NCBI GenBank assembly: GCA_017552985.1
Contig: JAFZNO010000124.1
Span: 1-47,756, forward strand
Length of the DNA stretch: 47,756 nucleotides
Direction: 5' to 3'
Source: Lachnospiraceae bacterium
GTDB taxonomy: Bacteria > Bacillota > Clostridia > Lachnospirales > Lachnospiraceae
Position numbers and translations under genes: made by a program. The notes beneath the pieces were generated by a model. That model searched no databases, was not told the origin of the DNA, and was given only the letters and a program-made list of their open reading frames with translations. Each line of letters starts with the position of its first letter. Position 1 is the first letter of the stretch. This document shows positions 7,360 through 15,549 of this stretch, piece after piece.

Positions 7360-8727
7360 TTAGTCGGGATCGTCGCCGCGTTCCCGGCGGAGTTGAAAGA
7401 TGAGGAAACCGGCGCAGAAGAAAAGGGCAAGGACGCCGCCGATGATCAGGATCGTTGAGCGCAGGCGTGCCGCCTTGAGCTCCTGATCCAGTGCGGCCAG
7501 CTCCTGCGCAGCCTTTTGTGCGTTGGCTTCTGCTTCTTCTTGAAATTGTGCTAACTGCTCGTCAATCTTGGCGAGCTTTTCTTTTTCTGCGGCCTCAGCC
7601 TGTTCTTTTTCCAGACGCTCCCGCTCCAAACGTTCTTGTTCTAAGCGCTCTTCCTCCGCGCGCCGTTCCTGATCTGCGCGCAGCTCCAAATGATCCAGCA
7701 TGGAATTCGTTTCATCAATGCCGACGGTAGTCTTATACAGTCCGAAATCAGCGCAGCTGTACTTATACGTGTCGGATACGTAAAACCAGCACCACTGCTG
7801 GGATTTATGCTGTAAATAAGCATCTTTTGCAATGTTTAAGGCGGTTTTGCCGCCCATGGCTTCGATGGGCTGGTTTAAGTCCATGTGGATCTTATTCTCT
7901 GAATACAGATGGAAATATGCCTTGGGGACGTCGTAGGAAGACTGCTCAAGTGCCTGCGCCACGGCCTTCGCCGTGATCTGATGGAATCCGTGGCCGTACT
8001 CCCCGTTAAAGTCATGGGTGACGACAACCTGAGGTTCAAAGCGTTCAAGGCATTCCTGGACAAACGAGGCGATTTCGTTGACGTCGTATTTTTTCTCTGC
8101 GTCAGCAAGAGTCTCACAGTAGATATCCTTGAAGTTGCCGCAGACGGGGTAGGTGCGGAGTCCGTCAACCCAAAGGCCGTCCAATTTTTCGTGCTCCCTT
8201 ACGGGCGTCGTGGTCCAAAACTCCGTTACGTAAGCTACCTGCACCCTGGCGCCCTGAGGCACGTAGGTGGGAATGATGCCGCCCATAAAAAGGATCTCGT
8301 CATCGGCGTGAGCGGAGATAAGCAAAATGTCAGGACGCTCACAAACGGGTTCCCAGATCTGGACGTCGGCAGGAACGTCATTGTCCGTAAAAATGCGTAT
8401 CTCATAAATGCCCATGGGTTTTTCGCCCGGGATCTGAAAGGTTAGGCTGTTGCTTGGATTGTCAAGGGCGATGAATTCATGAAGGAATCCGTTCTCGCCG
8501 CAGGGGAGCTCCTCTGAATCCGTAATGAGGGTATAGGGCGTTACGGCCTTATTCCACTTGACATAGACGGCACCGATGGGGGAGCCGTCCTTTGCCGTGA
8601 CGGTAATGCTGTTTCCCTTGCCCGAAGTTTGCGGCGTCAGTTCCTTCGCAGAGACGGAAAGCGGTTGACATAGGATGCAAAGTAGTATGAGACACAGGCA
8701 TTCTAAGGCCTGAAGTAATCTTTTCAT
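7360..8727 (-). CDS. Membrane-anchored PIG-L family deacetylase
   Basis: A 455-residue exported protein with a signal peptide at residues 1-26, a beta-rich segment, then a PIG-L/LmbE deacetylase domain starting at DILLISAHADDEILF, where AHADDE is the zinc- and proton-acceptor motif (usually AHPDDE). VVTHDFNGEYGHGFH supplies the remaining His ligand. Next comes a long charged coiled coil (ERRAEEERLEQERLERERL and onward) and a C-terminal membrane span (STILIIGGVLALFFCAGFLIF). Family members remove acetyl groups from GlcNAc-containing substrates; here the enzyme would act outside the membrane on surface glycan. The start is the ATG complementary to 8725-8727 with AAGGA upstream; a longer ORF to 9093 has no signal peptide at its head. 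It is divergent from the GT2 gene. Confidence 0.85.
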   Translation of the reverse strand: MKRLLQALECLCLILLCILCQPLSVSAKELTPQTSGKGNSITVTAKDGSPIGAVYVKWNKAVTPYTLITDSEELPCGENGFLHEFIALDNPSNSLTFQIPGEKPMGIYEIRIFTDNDVPADVQIWEPVCERPDILLISAHADDEILFMGGIIPTYVPQGARVQVAYVTEFWTTTPVREHEKLDGLWVDGLRTYPVCGNFKDIYCETLADAEKKYDVNEIASFVQECLERFEPQVVVTHDFNGEYGHGFHQITAKAVAQALEQSSYDVPKAYFHLYSENKIHMDLNQPIEAMGGKTALNIAKDAYLQHKSQQWCWFYVSDTYKYSCADFGLYKTTVGIDETNSMLDHLELRADQERRAEEERLEQERLERERLEKEQAEAAEKEKLAKIDEQLAQFQEEAEANAQKAAQELAALDQELKAARLRSTILIIGGVLALFFCAGFLIFQLRRERGDDPD

Positions 8728-8893
8728 GGGTAAAATCCTTCCGAAAGCGTCTTTTATTTCCCCAACAGCATACCACGTTTTCCCGAAATGTGAAATCCCA
8801 TATTGTCTTTTTAGACAAAAAATGATAATATGTTCTAATGGGATTTCTGTGGAAGTGTCCCAAAACCTTATAAAGATTGCACGGGAAGAAGTT

Positions 8894-9949
8894 ATGAAAG
8901 GAATTACGATTGTCCTTCCGTCCTTAGATCCGGACGAAAAACTGAATATGGTTGTTGAGGGTCTGCTGAAGGAAGGTTTTGAGGACATCGTGATCGTAAA
9001 CGATGGAAGCGACGAAGACCACAAAGGACCCTTTGAAGAGGCGGCCGCGCATCCTGAGGTGACCGTGCTTACCCATGAGGTAAATAAGGGCAAGGGAAGG
9101 GCACTAAAGACGGCCTTTGCTTATATTATGGAAAACCGTAAAGACGTGACCGGCGTCGTGACCGTGGACGGTGACAACCAGCATACGCCCAAAGACATCA
9201 AGGCGTGTGCGGAAAAGATGGCAGAGACGGGTGACGTGATCTTTGGCTGCAGAAATTTTAACCTGCCTCACGTGCCGAAGCACAACCGGATGGGAAACAA
9301 GATCACCAGCGTGGTTTTGCGTCTGTTTTGCGGCATTAAGCTGTCAGACACGCAGACGGGACTTAGGGCCATTCCGTTCAAGCATTTGGAAATGATGACC
9401 AAGGTTCGCGGAGAACGCTTTGAATATGAGACGGAGATGATCTTCGCGTTAAAGCGCGACAGGATCAAGTTCCGCGAAGTCGTGATCGAAACGGTATACA
9501 TAGAAGAGAATAAATCCACGCATTTTCATCCCGTGCGGGATTCTTTCCGGATCTATGGCATTATCTTTTCCTTTATGTTTAGTTCCGCGGCATCCTGTCT
9601 GGTAGATTATCTGATCTTTACGTTTCTTGTCTTTTTGCTGGATCAGAAGGTGTCACGCTGGATCAAGCTGTTGTGTGCCGTATTCCCCGCAAGGGCCATA
9701 TCCTCCATGTTCAATTACACGCTGAACAGGAAAGCGGTATTCCGGAGTGAGGCGCCCATGAAGCAGACCTTGATCCGCTATTATGCGTTGTGTGCGGTAC
9801 AGACGGCGTGTTCTTACGGACTGGTATTTTTGCTTAGCACGCTGTGCGATGCGGGCGCCGCGTTGGAGGTTTGGCTGAAGGTGATCGTGGACGTGGTTCT
9901 GTTTATGATCAGCTTCCGGATCCAACAGCATTGGGTATTCAAACAGTAA
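8894..9949 (+). CDS. Glycosyltransferase family 2 fused to GtrA-like membrane domain
   Basis: A 351-residue protein. Residues 1-220 are a DPM1-like GT2 domain (VLPSLDPDEKL; the nucleotide-sugar metal site TVDGDNQH; CRNFNLPHVPKHNRMGNK). Residues about 225-351 form a GtrA-like domain with four membrane spans. GT2 enzymes of this type transfer a sugar to polyprenyl phosphate and GtrA proteins help move or use the lipid-linked sugar; fusion of the two is known in Firmicutes. ATG 8894 is preferred because the GT2 fold begins there and GGAAGAAG precedes it. It heads a unit with the phosphodiester glycosidase and a membrane protein, so lipid-linked sugar for surface glycan is likely. Confidence 0.88.
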   Translation: MKGITIVLPSLDPDEKLNMVVEGLLKEGFEDIVIVNDGSDEDHKGPFEEAAAHPEVTVLTHEVNKGKGRALKTAFAYIMENRKDVTGVVTVDGDNQHTPKDIKACAEKMAETGDVIFGCRNFNLPHVPKHNRMGNKITSVVLRLFCGIKLSDTQTGLRAIPFKHLEMMTKVRGERFEYETEMIFALKRDRIKFREVVIETVYIEENKSTHFHPVRDSFRIYGIIFSFMFSSAASCLVDYLIFTFLVFLLDQKVSRWIKLLCAVFPARAISSMFNYTLNRKAVFRSEAPMKQTLIRYYALCAVQTACSYGLVFLLSTLCDAGAALEVWLKVIVDVVLFMISFRIQQHWVFKQ

Positions 9950-9950
9950 A

Positions 9951-9967
9951 TTTACCTTAGAGGTAAA
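9951..9967. promoter_or_regulatory. 17-nt palindrome TTTAC-N7-GTAAA
   Basis: TTTACCTTAGAGGTAAA begins just after the GT2 stop codon and ends 31 nt before the start of the next gene. The same TTTAC-N7-GTAAA arrangement occurs at 12778-12794, 30 nt before cysK. It is a candidate operator; there is no T tract, so it is a poor terminator. Confidence 0.4.
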
Positions 9968-9998
9968 ATTATAGATTTGCTTTTACAAGAGGACTATT

Positions 9999-11099
9999 AT
10001 GAAATTCAGGAAAGTTTTGTTTCGGATCCTGTTGGTGATCGTTACGTTTTTGGGCATCACCTTTGCAGGACTCAACTATACGCTTTACTCCATATGCCAC
10101 GGACCGTCAGAAACGGCCCGGGATCTCTTTGTCTCCACCATTTTGGAGACGGGAGCGCTTCAGTTCCTGGCATCCTGGTACTTTTCCGAGGAGGAGATCC
10201 TGGCAATCACCAACCGGAATGCCATGTCACAGACGACGGAGGACGTAGACCCGAATTTGATCGTCATCAAGAGTACGGAAGAGGGGCCGGGCGGCAGCAG
10301 CGACGAATTGGAGGAAGAATTTGATTTTGACGAAAACGGGATTGCCATCATAGAAATGACGGGCCGTGCGTACATGGCGAAGCTGATGGTGATCAAGGAT
10401 CCCTCCAAGGTGAAACTATCCACGATCTATCCCTGGTCAGACATGAATCACAGTAAAAACGGCGTGACCCTCGAGGAACTCGTGAAAAAGACCAATGCGG
10501 TTGCCGGAATTAACGGGGGAGAATACTTCTCGGAGGGTAACTGGGGCGGACGACCTAAGGGAGTTACGGTCTGTGAAGGCCAGATTCAATATAATGACCC
10601 GAAGAAGGGTGACGTCATGGTTGGCTTTAACGAAGACAACATTCTTGTGATCAAGGACGTTGGCGGCATGACGGCAAAGCAAGTAGAGGAAGTGATCAAG
10701 TCGGAACGCATCCGCGACGCGGTGAGCTTCAAGGATGAAGAGAATGGCGACAGCAATCATTTTACCAAGCTGATCATTAACGGAAATGCAAGAGAGATCA
10801 GTGGTAACGGAAGCGGTGCAAACCCCAGGACGGCCATAGGACAAAGATCTGACGGCACGGTTTTGATGTTGGTGACGGACGGTCGCGGTGCTTCCGGACA
10901 TCTTGGCGCCACGGCGGCAGATCTTCTTAGCATCATGGAGGAATATGGCGCGGTCAACGCGGCAAACCTGGACGGCGGAAGTTCTTCTGCCATGTATTAC
11001 AAGGATACGTATGAGATGACCAGCGTGACGCTATATTATTCCACGTCTTCCTGGAAATTGCCCACGGGCTTCGTGGTCATGGGAAAGGAGGCGGAGTAA
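9999..11099 (+). CDS. Phosphodiester glycosidase (NAGPA domain) membrane protein
   Basis: A 366-residue protein with one N-terminal membrane anchor (about residues 7-28) and an extracellular NAGPA/DUF2233 domain. Family marks visible are NAVAGINGGEYFSEG, TAIGQRSDGTVLMLVTDGR and the terminal NLDGGSSSAMYY, which carries conserved Asp-Gly-Gly active-site residues. Homologues remove GlcNAc from phosphodiester links (human uncovering enzyme) and occur in bacterial exopolysaccharide loci. It lies between the GT2-GtrA gene and a membrane protein, and a secreted PIG-L deacetylase is divergent, so a role in trimming a phosphate-linked surface glycan fits. The ATG at 9999 follows AAGAGGA; three bases separate it from the next gene. 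Confidence 0.88.
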   Translation: MKFRKVLFRILLVIVTFLGITFAGLNYTLYSICHGPSETARDLFVSTILETGALQFLASWYFSEEEILAITNRNAMSQTTEDVDPNLIVIKSTEEGPGGSSDELEEEFDFDENGIAIIEMTGRAYMAKLMVIKDPSKVKLSTIYPWSDMNHSKNGVTLEELVKKTNAVAGINGGEYFSEGNWGGRPKGVTVCEGQIQYNDPKKGDVMVGFNEDNILVIKDVGGMTAKQVEEVIKSERIRDAVSFKDEENGDSNHFTKLIINGNAREISGNGSGANPRTAIGQRSDGTVLMLVTDGRGASGHLGATAADLLSIMEEYGAVNAANLDGGSSSAMYYKDTYEMTSVTLYYSTSSWKLPTGFVVMGKEAE

Positions 11100-11102
11100 G
11101 TC

Positions 11103-12245
11103 ATGAAGCAAGAGGCAACAAAGAAACGCTTTCCTCTGTTTTGGGTTCTCTATGCCCTGTTTGTCATCGCAATGATCATCTTTTGGATCCGGGCAGTCAG
11201 CTACGTAAAGCAATGCCTGATCCGTTATGAGGACAGCCAGCCGGTTCATTCCATGGATGGCGTGATCTCAGAGCTTTTGAAGCAAGGACTTGAGTCCTAC
11301 GTGACGATCGACGGCGAGATGTCCCGTTTTGAGACGCAGGAAGCCTTTTCCAGAGAGGCCCAGAAGATCGTTGCGGGCAAGATTTTGGATTATAGGACTT
11401 CGAGGGGAGTACAAGACCCTTCTGCGCCCAAATATGACCTTCTGGCGGATGGTGAAGTGGTTGGCAGCGTGACGTTGAAGGAGACGTCCTCGGAAACCTT
11501 ATTCTTAAATCTGTTAAAGATCAGTGAATGGTCTTTGGACAAGGTGGAAATGAAATCCGTAAAGGGCGAAAATGCCGTAGAGGTAACTGCGCTGGATAAC
11601 TGTCAGGTAAAGATCAACGGCGTTTTGGTCGATGAGAGGGAGCGCCTGGAAGGATCTGAGACGTCGGATGAGTTTGCTTACGCAAAAGAATATGTTGAAG
11701 TGCCCAGCGTCGTAAAATATCGCGTGGAAGGGCTTCTGGAGGCACCTAAGGTTGAAATTCTGAACAAAGACGGCAACGTCATGGATGCCGAGACGTCCGT
11801 AAAAAATAATATGACAAAGGTTTCCTACACGGAGTTTGAAGAGACCGAGATGCCTGGTGATCTTAAGGCAATGGTGCTGGAGCAGACGGAGAGATACACG
11901 AATTTCTTTTCCGTTGACCTTCCAGGCTGCAAGGGGAGCGTATCCCCCATCAGGGACATGTTCCCCAAGGATTCTTATTATTTGGAGCTTGCGGATACTT
12001 ATCGCAGGGAAGACATGTGGATGTACAGTGACCACAATACCCCCGTGTTCAAGAATGAAAAAGTAGATCATTACGTTCGCTATAATGAGGAATTCTTTTC
12101 CTGCGAAGTATTTTTCGATAAGGAAATGGTGTTGAAAAAGACGGGAAAGAAGAAGGTAGACACTACGAATTTCCGCATGTATTATGGCCTTTTGGACGGA
12201 GAGTGGAAGATCCTGGACATGGTGACGCTGCTCAGCGCGGAATAA
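11103..12245 (+). CDS. Membrane-anchored extracellular protein, unknown
   Basis: A 380-residue protein with a basic N-terminus and a single membrane segment (FPLFWVLYALFVIAMIIFWI, residues 10-29), followed by a large extracytoplasmic part. I do not recognise a family. Residues about 50-130 and 255-380 read like two NTF2-like alpha+beta units (the C-terminus reads MYYGLLDGEWKILDM), which would be a guess. It follows the NAGPA gene by 3 nt with AAAGGAGG upstream of its ATG, so it is co-translated with it. A structural or scaffolding partner of the surface-glycan enzymes is plausible from position only. Confidence 0.75.
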   Translation: MKQEATKKRFPLFWVLYALFVIAMIIFWIRAVSYVKQCLIRYEDSQPVHSMDGVISELLKQGLESYVTIDGEMSRFETQEAFSREAQKIVAGKILDYRTSRGVQDPSAPKYDLLADGEVVGSVTLKETSSETLFLNLLKISEWSLDKVEMKSVKGENAVEVTALDNCQVKINGVLVDERERLEGSETSDEFAYAKEYVEVPSVVKYRVEGLLEAPKVEILNKDGNVMDAETSVKNNMTKVSYTEFEETEMPGDLKAMVLEQTERYTNFFSVDLPGCKGSVSPIRDMFPKDSYYLELADTYRREDMWMYSDHNTPVFKNEKVDHYVRYNEEFFSCEVFFDKEMVLKKTGKKKVDTTNFRMYYGLLDGEWKILDMVTLLSAE

Positions 12246-12300
12246 TTCCCGCATAGTTTTCTACTTTGGTGACATACTAAGGAAAAATGGAGGTGTCACT

Positions 12301-12765
12301 ATGGAAAACTTTAAGGAGCAGGAATTTGACCCAAAGACAACGCATACCGTGGAACTCTTGAAGGAGTGCGGTAATGGCTGCCAAATGGCGGAAAAGAGCG
12401 TAAAACAGATCCGGGAGTTTGTTACGGACGAAAGCTTAAGCCGGCTGATGGAAGCGTACGGTGAAAAGCATACTTCGTTGGAAAAAGAAATTGCGTCCAT
12501 GCTGGGAAGTTACGGCAGCAAGGAGGATACGCCGCCCAAGATGGCCGAGATCGGTTCTTGGATGAGCGTGGAAATGGGAATGTTGATGCATCCCAACAAC
12601 CAGGAAGCTGCAAAGAAAATGATGGACGGATGCAACATGGGCATACAATCCGTCAGTGAATACGTGAATAAGTATCCTGACGCGGATGAAAAAGCGCATG
12701 AACTGGCGAAGAAATTGATCAAGATTGAAGAAGACTTCATGGAAGAGATGAAGGCATTTGTATAA
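12301..12765 (+). CDS. Ferritin-like four-helix protein (DUF2383-like)
   Basis: A 154-residue, almost wholly helical protein with an H/E pattern (THTVELLKECGNG near residue 15, ...MEAYGEKHTSLEKEI near 60) like DUF2383/PA2169-type ferritin-like bundles. Whether a di-metal site is complete cannot be judged from the sequence by eye. The start has GGAGG about 6 nt upstream. It stands alone between the glycan operon and cysK. The role is probably stress- or metal-related, by family only. Confidence 0.6.
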   Translation: MENFKEQEFDPKTTHTVELLKECGNGCQMAEKSVKQIREFVTDESLSRLMEAYGEKHTSLEKEIASMLGSYGSKEDTPPKMAEIGSWMSVEMGMLMHPNNQEAAKKMMDGCNMGIQSVSEYVNKYPDADEKAHELAKKLIKIEEDFMEEMKAFV

Positions 12766-12777
12766 ATTATAGAGTAA

Positions 12778-12794
12778 TTTACCCCTAAAGTAAA
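12778..12794. promoter_or_regulatory. 17-nt palindrome TTTAC-N7-GTAAA upstream of cysK
   Basis: TTTACCCCTAAAGTAAA has the same half-sites and 7-nt spacing as 9951-9967 and nearly the same distance (30 versus 31 nt) to the next start codon. It is a possible shared operator. Confidence 0.4.
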
Positions 12795-12824
12795 TTTTAA
12801 ATATGCACAGGAGGAAAAAGAGGG

Positions 12825-13727
12825 ATGTATTATACAAACGTATTAGATCTTATCGGCAACACGCCCCTTTTGAGCTTGGAGCAGTCCACGGGATTACAGA
12901 TCTTCGCAAAAGCGGAATTCTTGAATCCCGGAGGAAGCATCAAGGACAGGATTGCGCTAAACATGATCGAGGATGCGGAAAAGTCTGGAAAACTTAGACC
13001 TGGCATGACGATCATCGAACCCACTTCGGGAAACACAGGTATTGGTCTGGCGCTTTGCGGTGTCCGTAAAGGCTACAAGGTGATCATCGTAATGCCGGAA
13101 AACATGAGTGAGGAGAGAAAGAAGATCATTCATGCGCTTGGCGCAGAATTAGTTCTTACGGATCCCAAGCTTAGCATCGATGGCAGCGTTAAAAAGGCCA
13201 TAGAGATCGCTTCCGCGTCGGATGACTATTTTGTACCCCAACAGTTCCAAAATCCCGCAAATCCCGACATGCACTATCGTACGACGGCAAGGGAGATCGC
13301 AGAGCAGCTTGGAAAGAAAATTGACGTATTTGTATCCGGCATTGGCAGTGGCGGAACGCTTCAGGGCATCGCACAATATCTTTTGGAGTTAAATCCGGAG
13401 ATGAAGGTTGTGGCCGTAGAACCCAAGAACGTAAGCGCGCTTTTGGGAGATGAACCGGGTTTGCATCAGATCCAGGGTATCGGAGATGGATTTATTCCTG
13501 ACATTCTGGACACGAAGATCATTACCGACATCGTGGAAGTCAGCGATGATGATGCGATCAACACGGCTAGAGAGCTTGCGAGGGTACAGGGACTGTTGGT
13601 CGGAACTTCATCAGGTGCAAACGTTTGGGCAGCCAAGCAGATGGCAGAAAAGTATGGCAAGGACAAGGTGATCGCAACGGTGCTGGCAGATCGCGCAGAG
13701 AGATATTTTAGCACTGCCTTGATCTAA
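12825..13727 (+). CDS. cysK: Cysteine synthase A (O-acetylserine sulfhydrylase)
   Basis: A 300-residue PLP enzyme that makes L-cysteine from O-acetylserine and sulfide in the cytoplasm. The PLP lysine lies in NPGGSIKDRIA (near residue 44), the substrate loop is TSGNTGIGLA, and the phosphate-binding GSGGTLQG is near residue 177. Length and motifs are those of CysK. The ATG at 12825 has AGGAGG 12 nt upstream. It is a single gene followed by a strong terminator at 13803-13832. The palindrome at 12778-12794 may control it; in other Firmicutes cysK is under the Rrf2-type regulator CymR, but this motif does not obviously match the CymR box. Confidence 0.95.
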   Translation: MYYTNVLDLIGNTPLLSLEQSTGLQIFAKAEFLNPGGSIKDRIALNMIEDAEKSGKLRPGMTIIEPTSGNTGIGLALCGVRKGYKVIIVMPENMSEERKKIIHALGAELVLTDPKLSIDGSVKKAIEIASASDDYFVPQQFQNPANPDMHYRTTAREIAEQLGKKIDVFVSGIGSGGTLQGIAQYLLELNPEMKVVAVEPKNVSALLGDEPGLHQIQGIGDGFIPDILDTKIITDIVEVSDDDAINTARELARVQGLLVGTSSGANVWAAKQMAEKYGKDKVIATVLADRAERYFSTALI

Positions 13728-13802
13728 AGAGAAAATTTCGTAACGCCTGCCTGACGGAAACGTCACAAGGAAAAATGCATTGAATAAAGGGTAGAATTGA
13801 AA

Positions 13803-13832
13803 GAAGAGTCTTTTGAAGGCTCTTCTTTTTTT
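13803..13832 (+). terminator. Rho-independent terminator of cysK
   Basis: The stem GAAGAGTC / GGCTCTTC (13803-13810 with 13818-13825, one G-T pair) is followed by seven T residues. Confidence 0.9.
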
Positions 13833-14553
13833 GACGGAAAAAATGAAGGAAAATCTATTGAAGCCATATCGCAATGAATAAAAAGTTGCAAAATATATAA
13901 AATAACGTGCGGTATATGCAAGAATAACAATCATTTCTGGAAAAAATGGGGCGTTTTTTGCTGGTAGGAGAGGAGAGTGGCGAATATGGGGCCAGATGAA
14001 AAATAAAATAACAATAGATTTAAACACGGACGATATAATAACGCGCAATAAAAAATGAAATACAAAAATAACATTCAAAAAGCAATGATGTCAACTGTGA
14101 TTTAATCGAATGTCATATATATTGTCGCTCAATATGTCATGCTAGTTAAACTCATATAAAATAAGGTCATAGAATATTGGTAAACGATATACCGAATTTA
14201 TAATAACGAAATAATGAAAAATAAATCAGTCAAAATACAGGTGGAATTTTAAAAGGGGCCTAAAATAACCTAAAGAGTCAACGCCGATTTTGGGCTTTTT
14301 TCGACAAAAAAATAGGACAACAGACGGTTGAAAACTGGAAAACGAAAAAATATAGTGCACAAGTTATTTAATCCGGAAGAAGAATAACAAAGAAAATTAA
14401 TTTGGATTAGTCGAACATAAAGATAACAAGCGATATATATACAAACAATATTGGAAAATTTAGAATGTAGTGATCATATTTTGCTAAATACAAATAAATG
14501 CGAAAAAAATTGTGAAAATGATAGTACAAAACAGGCGTATATATTAGAATTTC
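13833..14553. other. AT-rich gene-free stretch
   Basis: About 720 bases between the cysK terminator and the next promoter are much richer in A and T than the rest of the window and hold no convincing gene; the only plus-strand ORF (14451-14633, TTG start) has no ribosome binding site. The stretch holds a terminator-like hairpin at 14258-14301 and uses ATGT freely, unlike the genes around it. It may be a remnant of transferred DNA or hold an unrecognised small RNA. Confidence 0.6.
14258..14301 (+). terminator. Orphan terminator-like hairpin
   Basis: The 9-bp stem GCCTAAAAT (14258-14266) with ATTTTGGGC (14287-14295, one G-T pair) has a 20-nt loop and is followed by six T residues. No gene ends here, so it could close an unannotated transcript. 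Confidence 0.4.
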
Positions 14554-14582
14554 TTGACAGTTTTACCGATACAATATATAAT
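14554..14582 (+). promoter_or_regulatory. Consensus sigma-A promoter
   Basis: TTGACA (14554-14559), a 17-nt spacer and TATAAT (14577-14582) match consensus fully. Transcription would start near 14589, giving a leader of about 66 nt for the MshEN-CheX gene. Confidence 0.85.
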
Positions 14583-14654
14583 TATCATATATTTATTGTA
14601 CAAATTTTCCAAATTGCTAGAAATCACTTCTAAGGAGAGACTGGAGGGAGCCCT

Positions 14655-15533
14655 ATGGTAGAGAGCATTATCGGCAAATATCTTATGGATAGCGGTAGGA
14701 TCACCCAGCAGCAATTCCGGGCGGCTTTGGATAAGATGGATGCCGTCAGGGTTAAGTTGGGGTTGATCGCAGTATCGGAAGGCTTTATGACTTTTGCCCA
14801 GGCAGAGGAAGTAAACCGGCTGCAGGCGATTTGTGATAAAAGATTTGGTGACATCGCCGTTGAAAAAGGATATCTTACGGAGGAGCAGGTAGGAAAACTC
14901 TTAAAACGTCAGGGTGACGCCTATCTGGCATTTATTCAGGCCCTGGAGGATGACAAGCTGATCACCATCGGCGAGGTGGCCAACGTTCTTGAAGAGTTTA
15001 AGATGAATCAATGCCTCACCAATACGGAGCTTGAGGACATTAAGAGCGATGACGTTGACAAGATCGTGGACGTGTTCCTGACGGAAGACGCGAAGGAATA
15101 TGAAGCGGTGATCGCAATCGCCATGAAGACGCTGATCAGACTTGTGGACAGACATGCCAGCATTATTAAGGCGGAGATGAAGAGCCTTGATTCCAACGCT
15201 CCCATGGCCGTACAGGAAATGCAAGGCGAAAGCGGAAAGTGGACAAACTGTTTCAAAGAGGTTGACGGAGCGCTCCTTACGGCAGCATCCTTCTTCGGAC
15301 AGGAAGATTTTGAGGAGTTAGATGAGGACGCACTCGATGCGGCAGCGGAGCTTTTGAACTGCATCAACGGAATGTATGCTACTTCCCTGAGCGGAAATCA
15401 CGGAAACTTCTTGGAATTAATGCCTCCGCAGTATGAGGTGGATGGCGTTGCCTATCCGGATGACGCGGCATGCGTCGTAACGATTCAGATTGACGGTAAG
15501 CTTTGTGAGTTTGCTGCGGTTAAGCAGGATTAA
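14655..15533 (+). CDS. MshEN-type domain fused to CheC/CheX-like phosphatase domain
   Basis: A 292-residue soluble protein. The N-terminus has three related blocks: 5-28 (degenerate), 34-57 (KLGLIAVSEG...Q) and 63-86 (RFGDIAVEKGYLTEEQ...Q). The last two are 24 residues each with a 5-residue spacer, which is the known layout of the c-di-GMP-binding MshEN domain (motif RLGxx..G..., ending in Q). The C-terminal half resembles CheX: D228-x3-E232-x2-N235, then x21 to P257, fits the CheC/CheX phosphatase signature D/S-x3-E-x2-N-x22-P. The expected activity is dephosphorylation of a CheY-like partner, and such a partner starts 17 nt downstream. The ATG at 14655 follows GGAGGGAG; a perfect sigma-A promoter lies at 14554-14582. 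Binding of c-di-GMP is inferred only. A GGDEF enzyme (24124) and a chemoreceptor (17798) are nearby. Confidence 0.75.
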   Translation: MVESIIGKYLMDSGRITQQQFRAALDKMDAVRVKLGLIAVSEGFMTFAQAEEVNRLQAICDKRFGDIAVEKGYLTEEQVGKLLKRQGDAYLAFIQALEDDKLITIGEVANVLEEFKMNQCLTNTELEDIKSDDVDKIVDVFLTEDAKEYEAVIAIAMKTLIRLVDRHASIIKAEMKSLDSNAPMAVQEMQGESGKWTNCFKEVDGALLTAASFFGQEDFEELDEDALDAAAELLNCINGMYATSLSGNHGNFLELMPPQYEVDGVAYPDDAACVVTIQIDGKLCEFAAVKQD

Positions 15534-15549
15534 GAGGGGGTGAAGGAAC

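Noticed and set aside
13611-14078. Minus-strand ORF overlapping the end of cysK
   Set aside because: It runs across the cysK terminator and then antisense into cysK; no domain and no translation signal.
14451-14633. 60-codon ORF in the AT-rich gap
   Set aside because: TTG start, no ribosome binding site, composition as expected by chance in AT-rich DNA, and it overlaps the consensus promoter at 14554.
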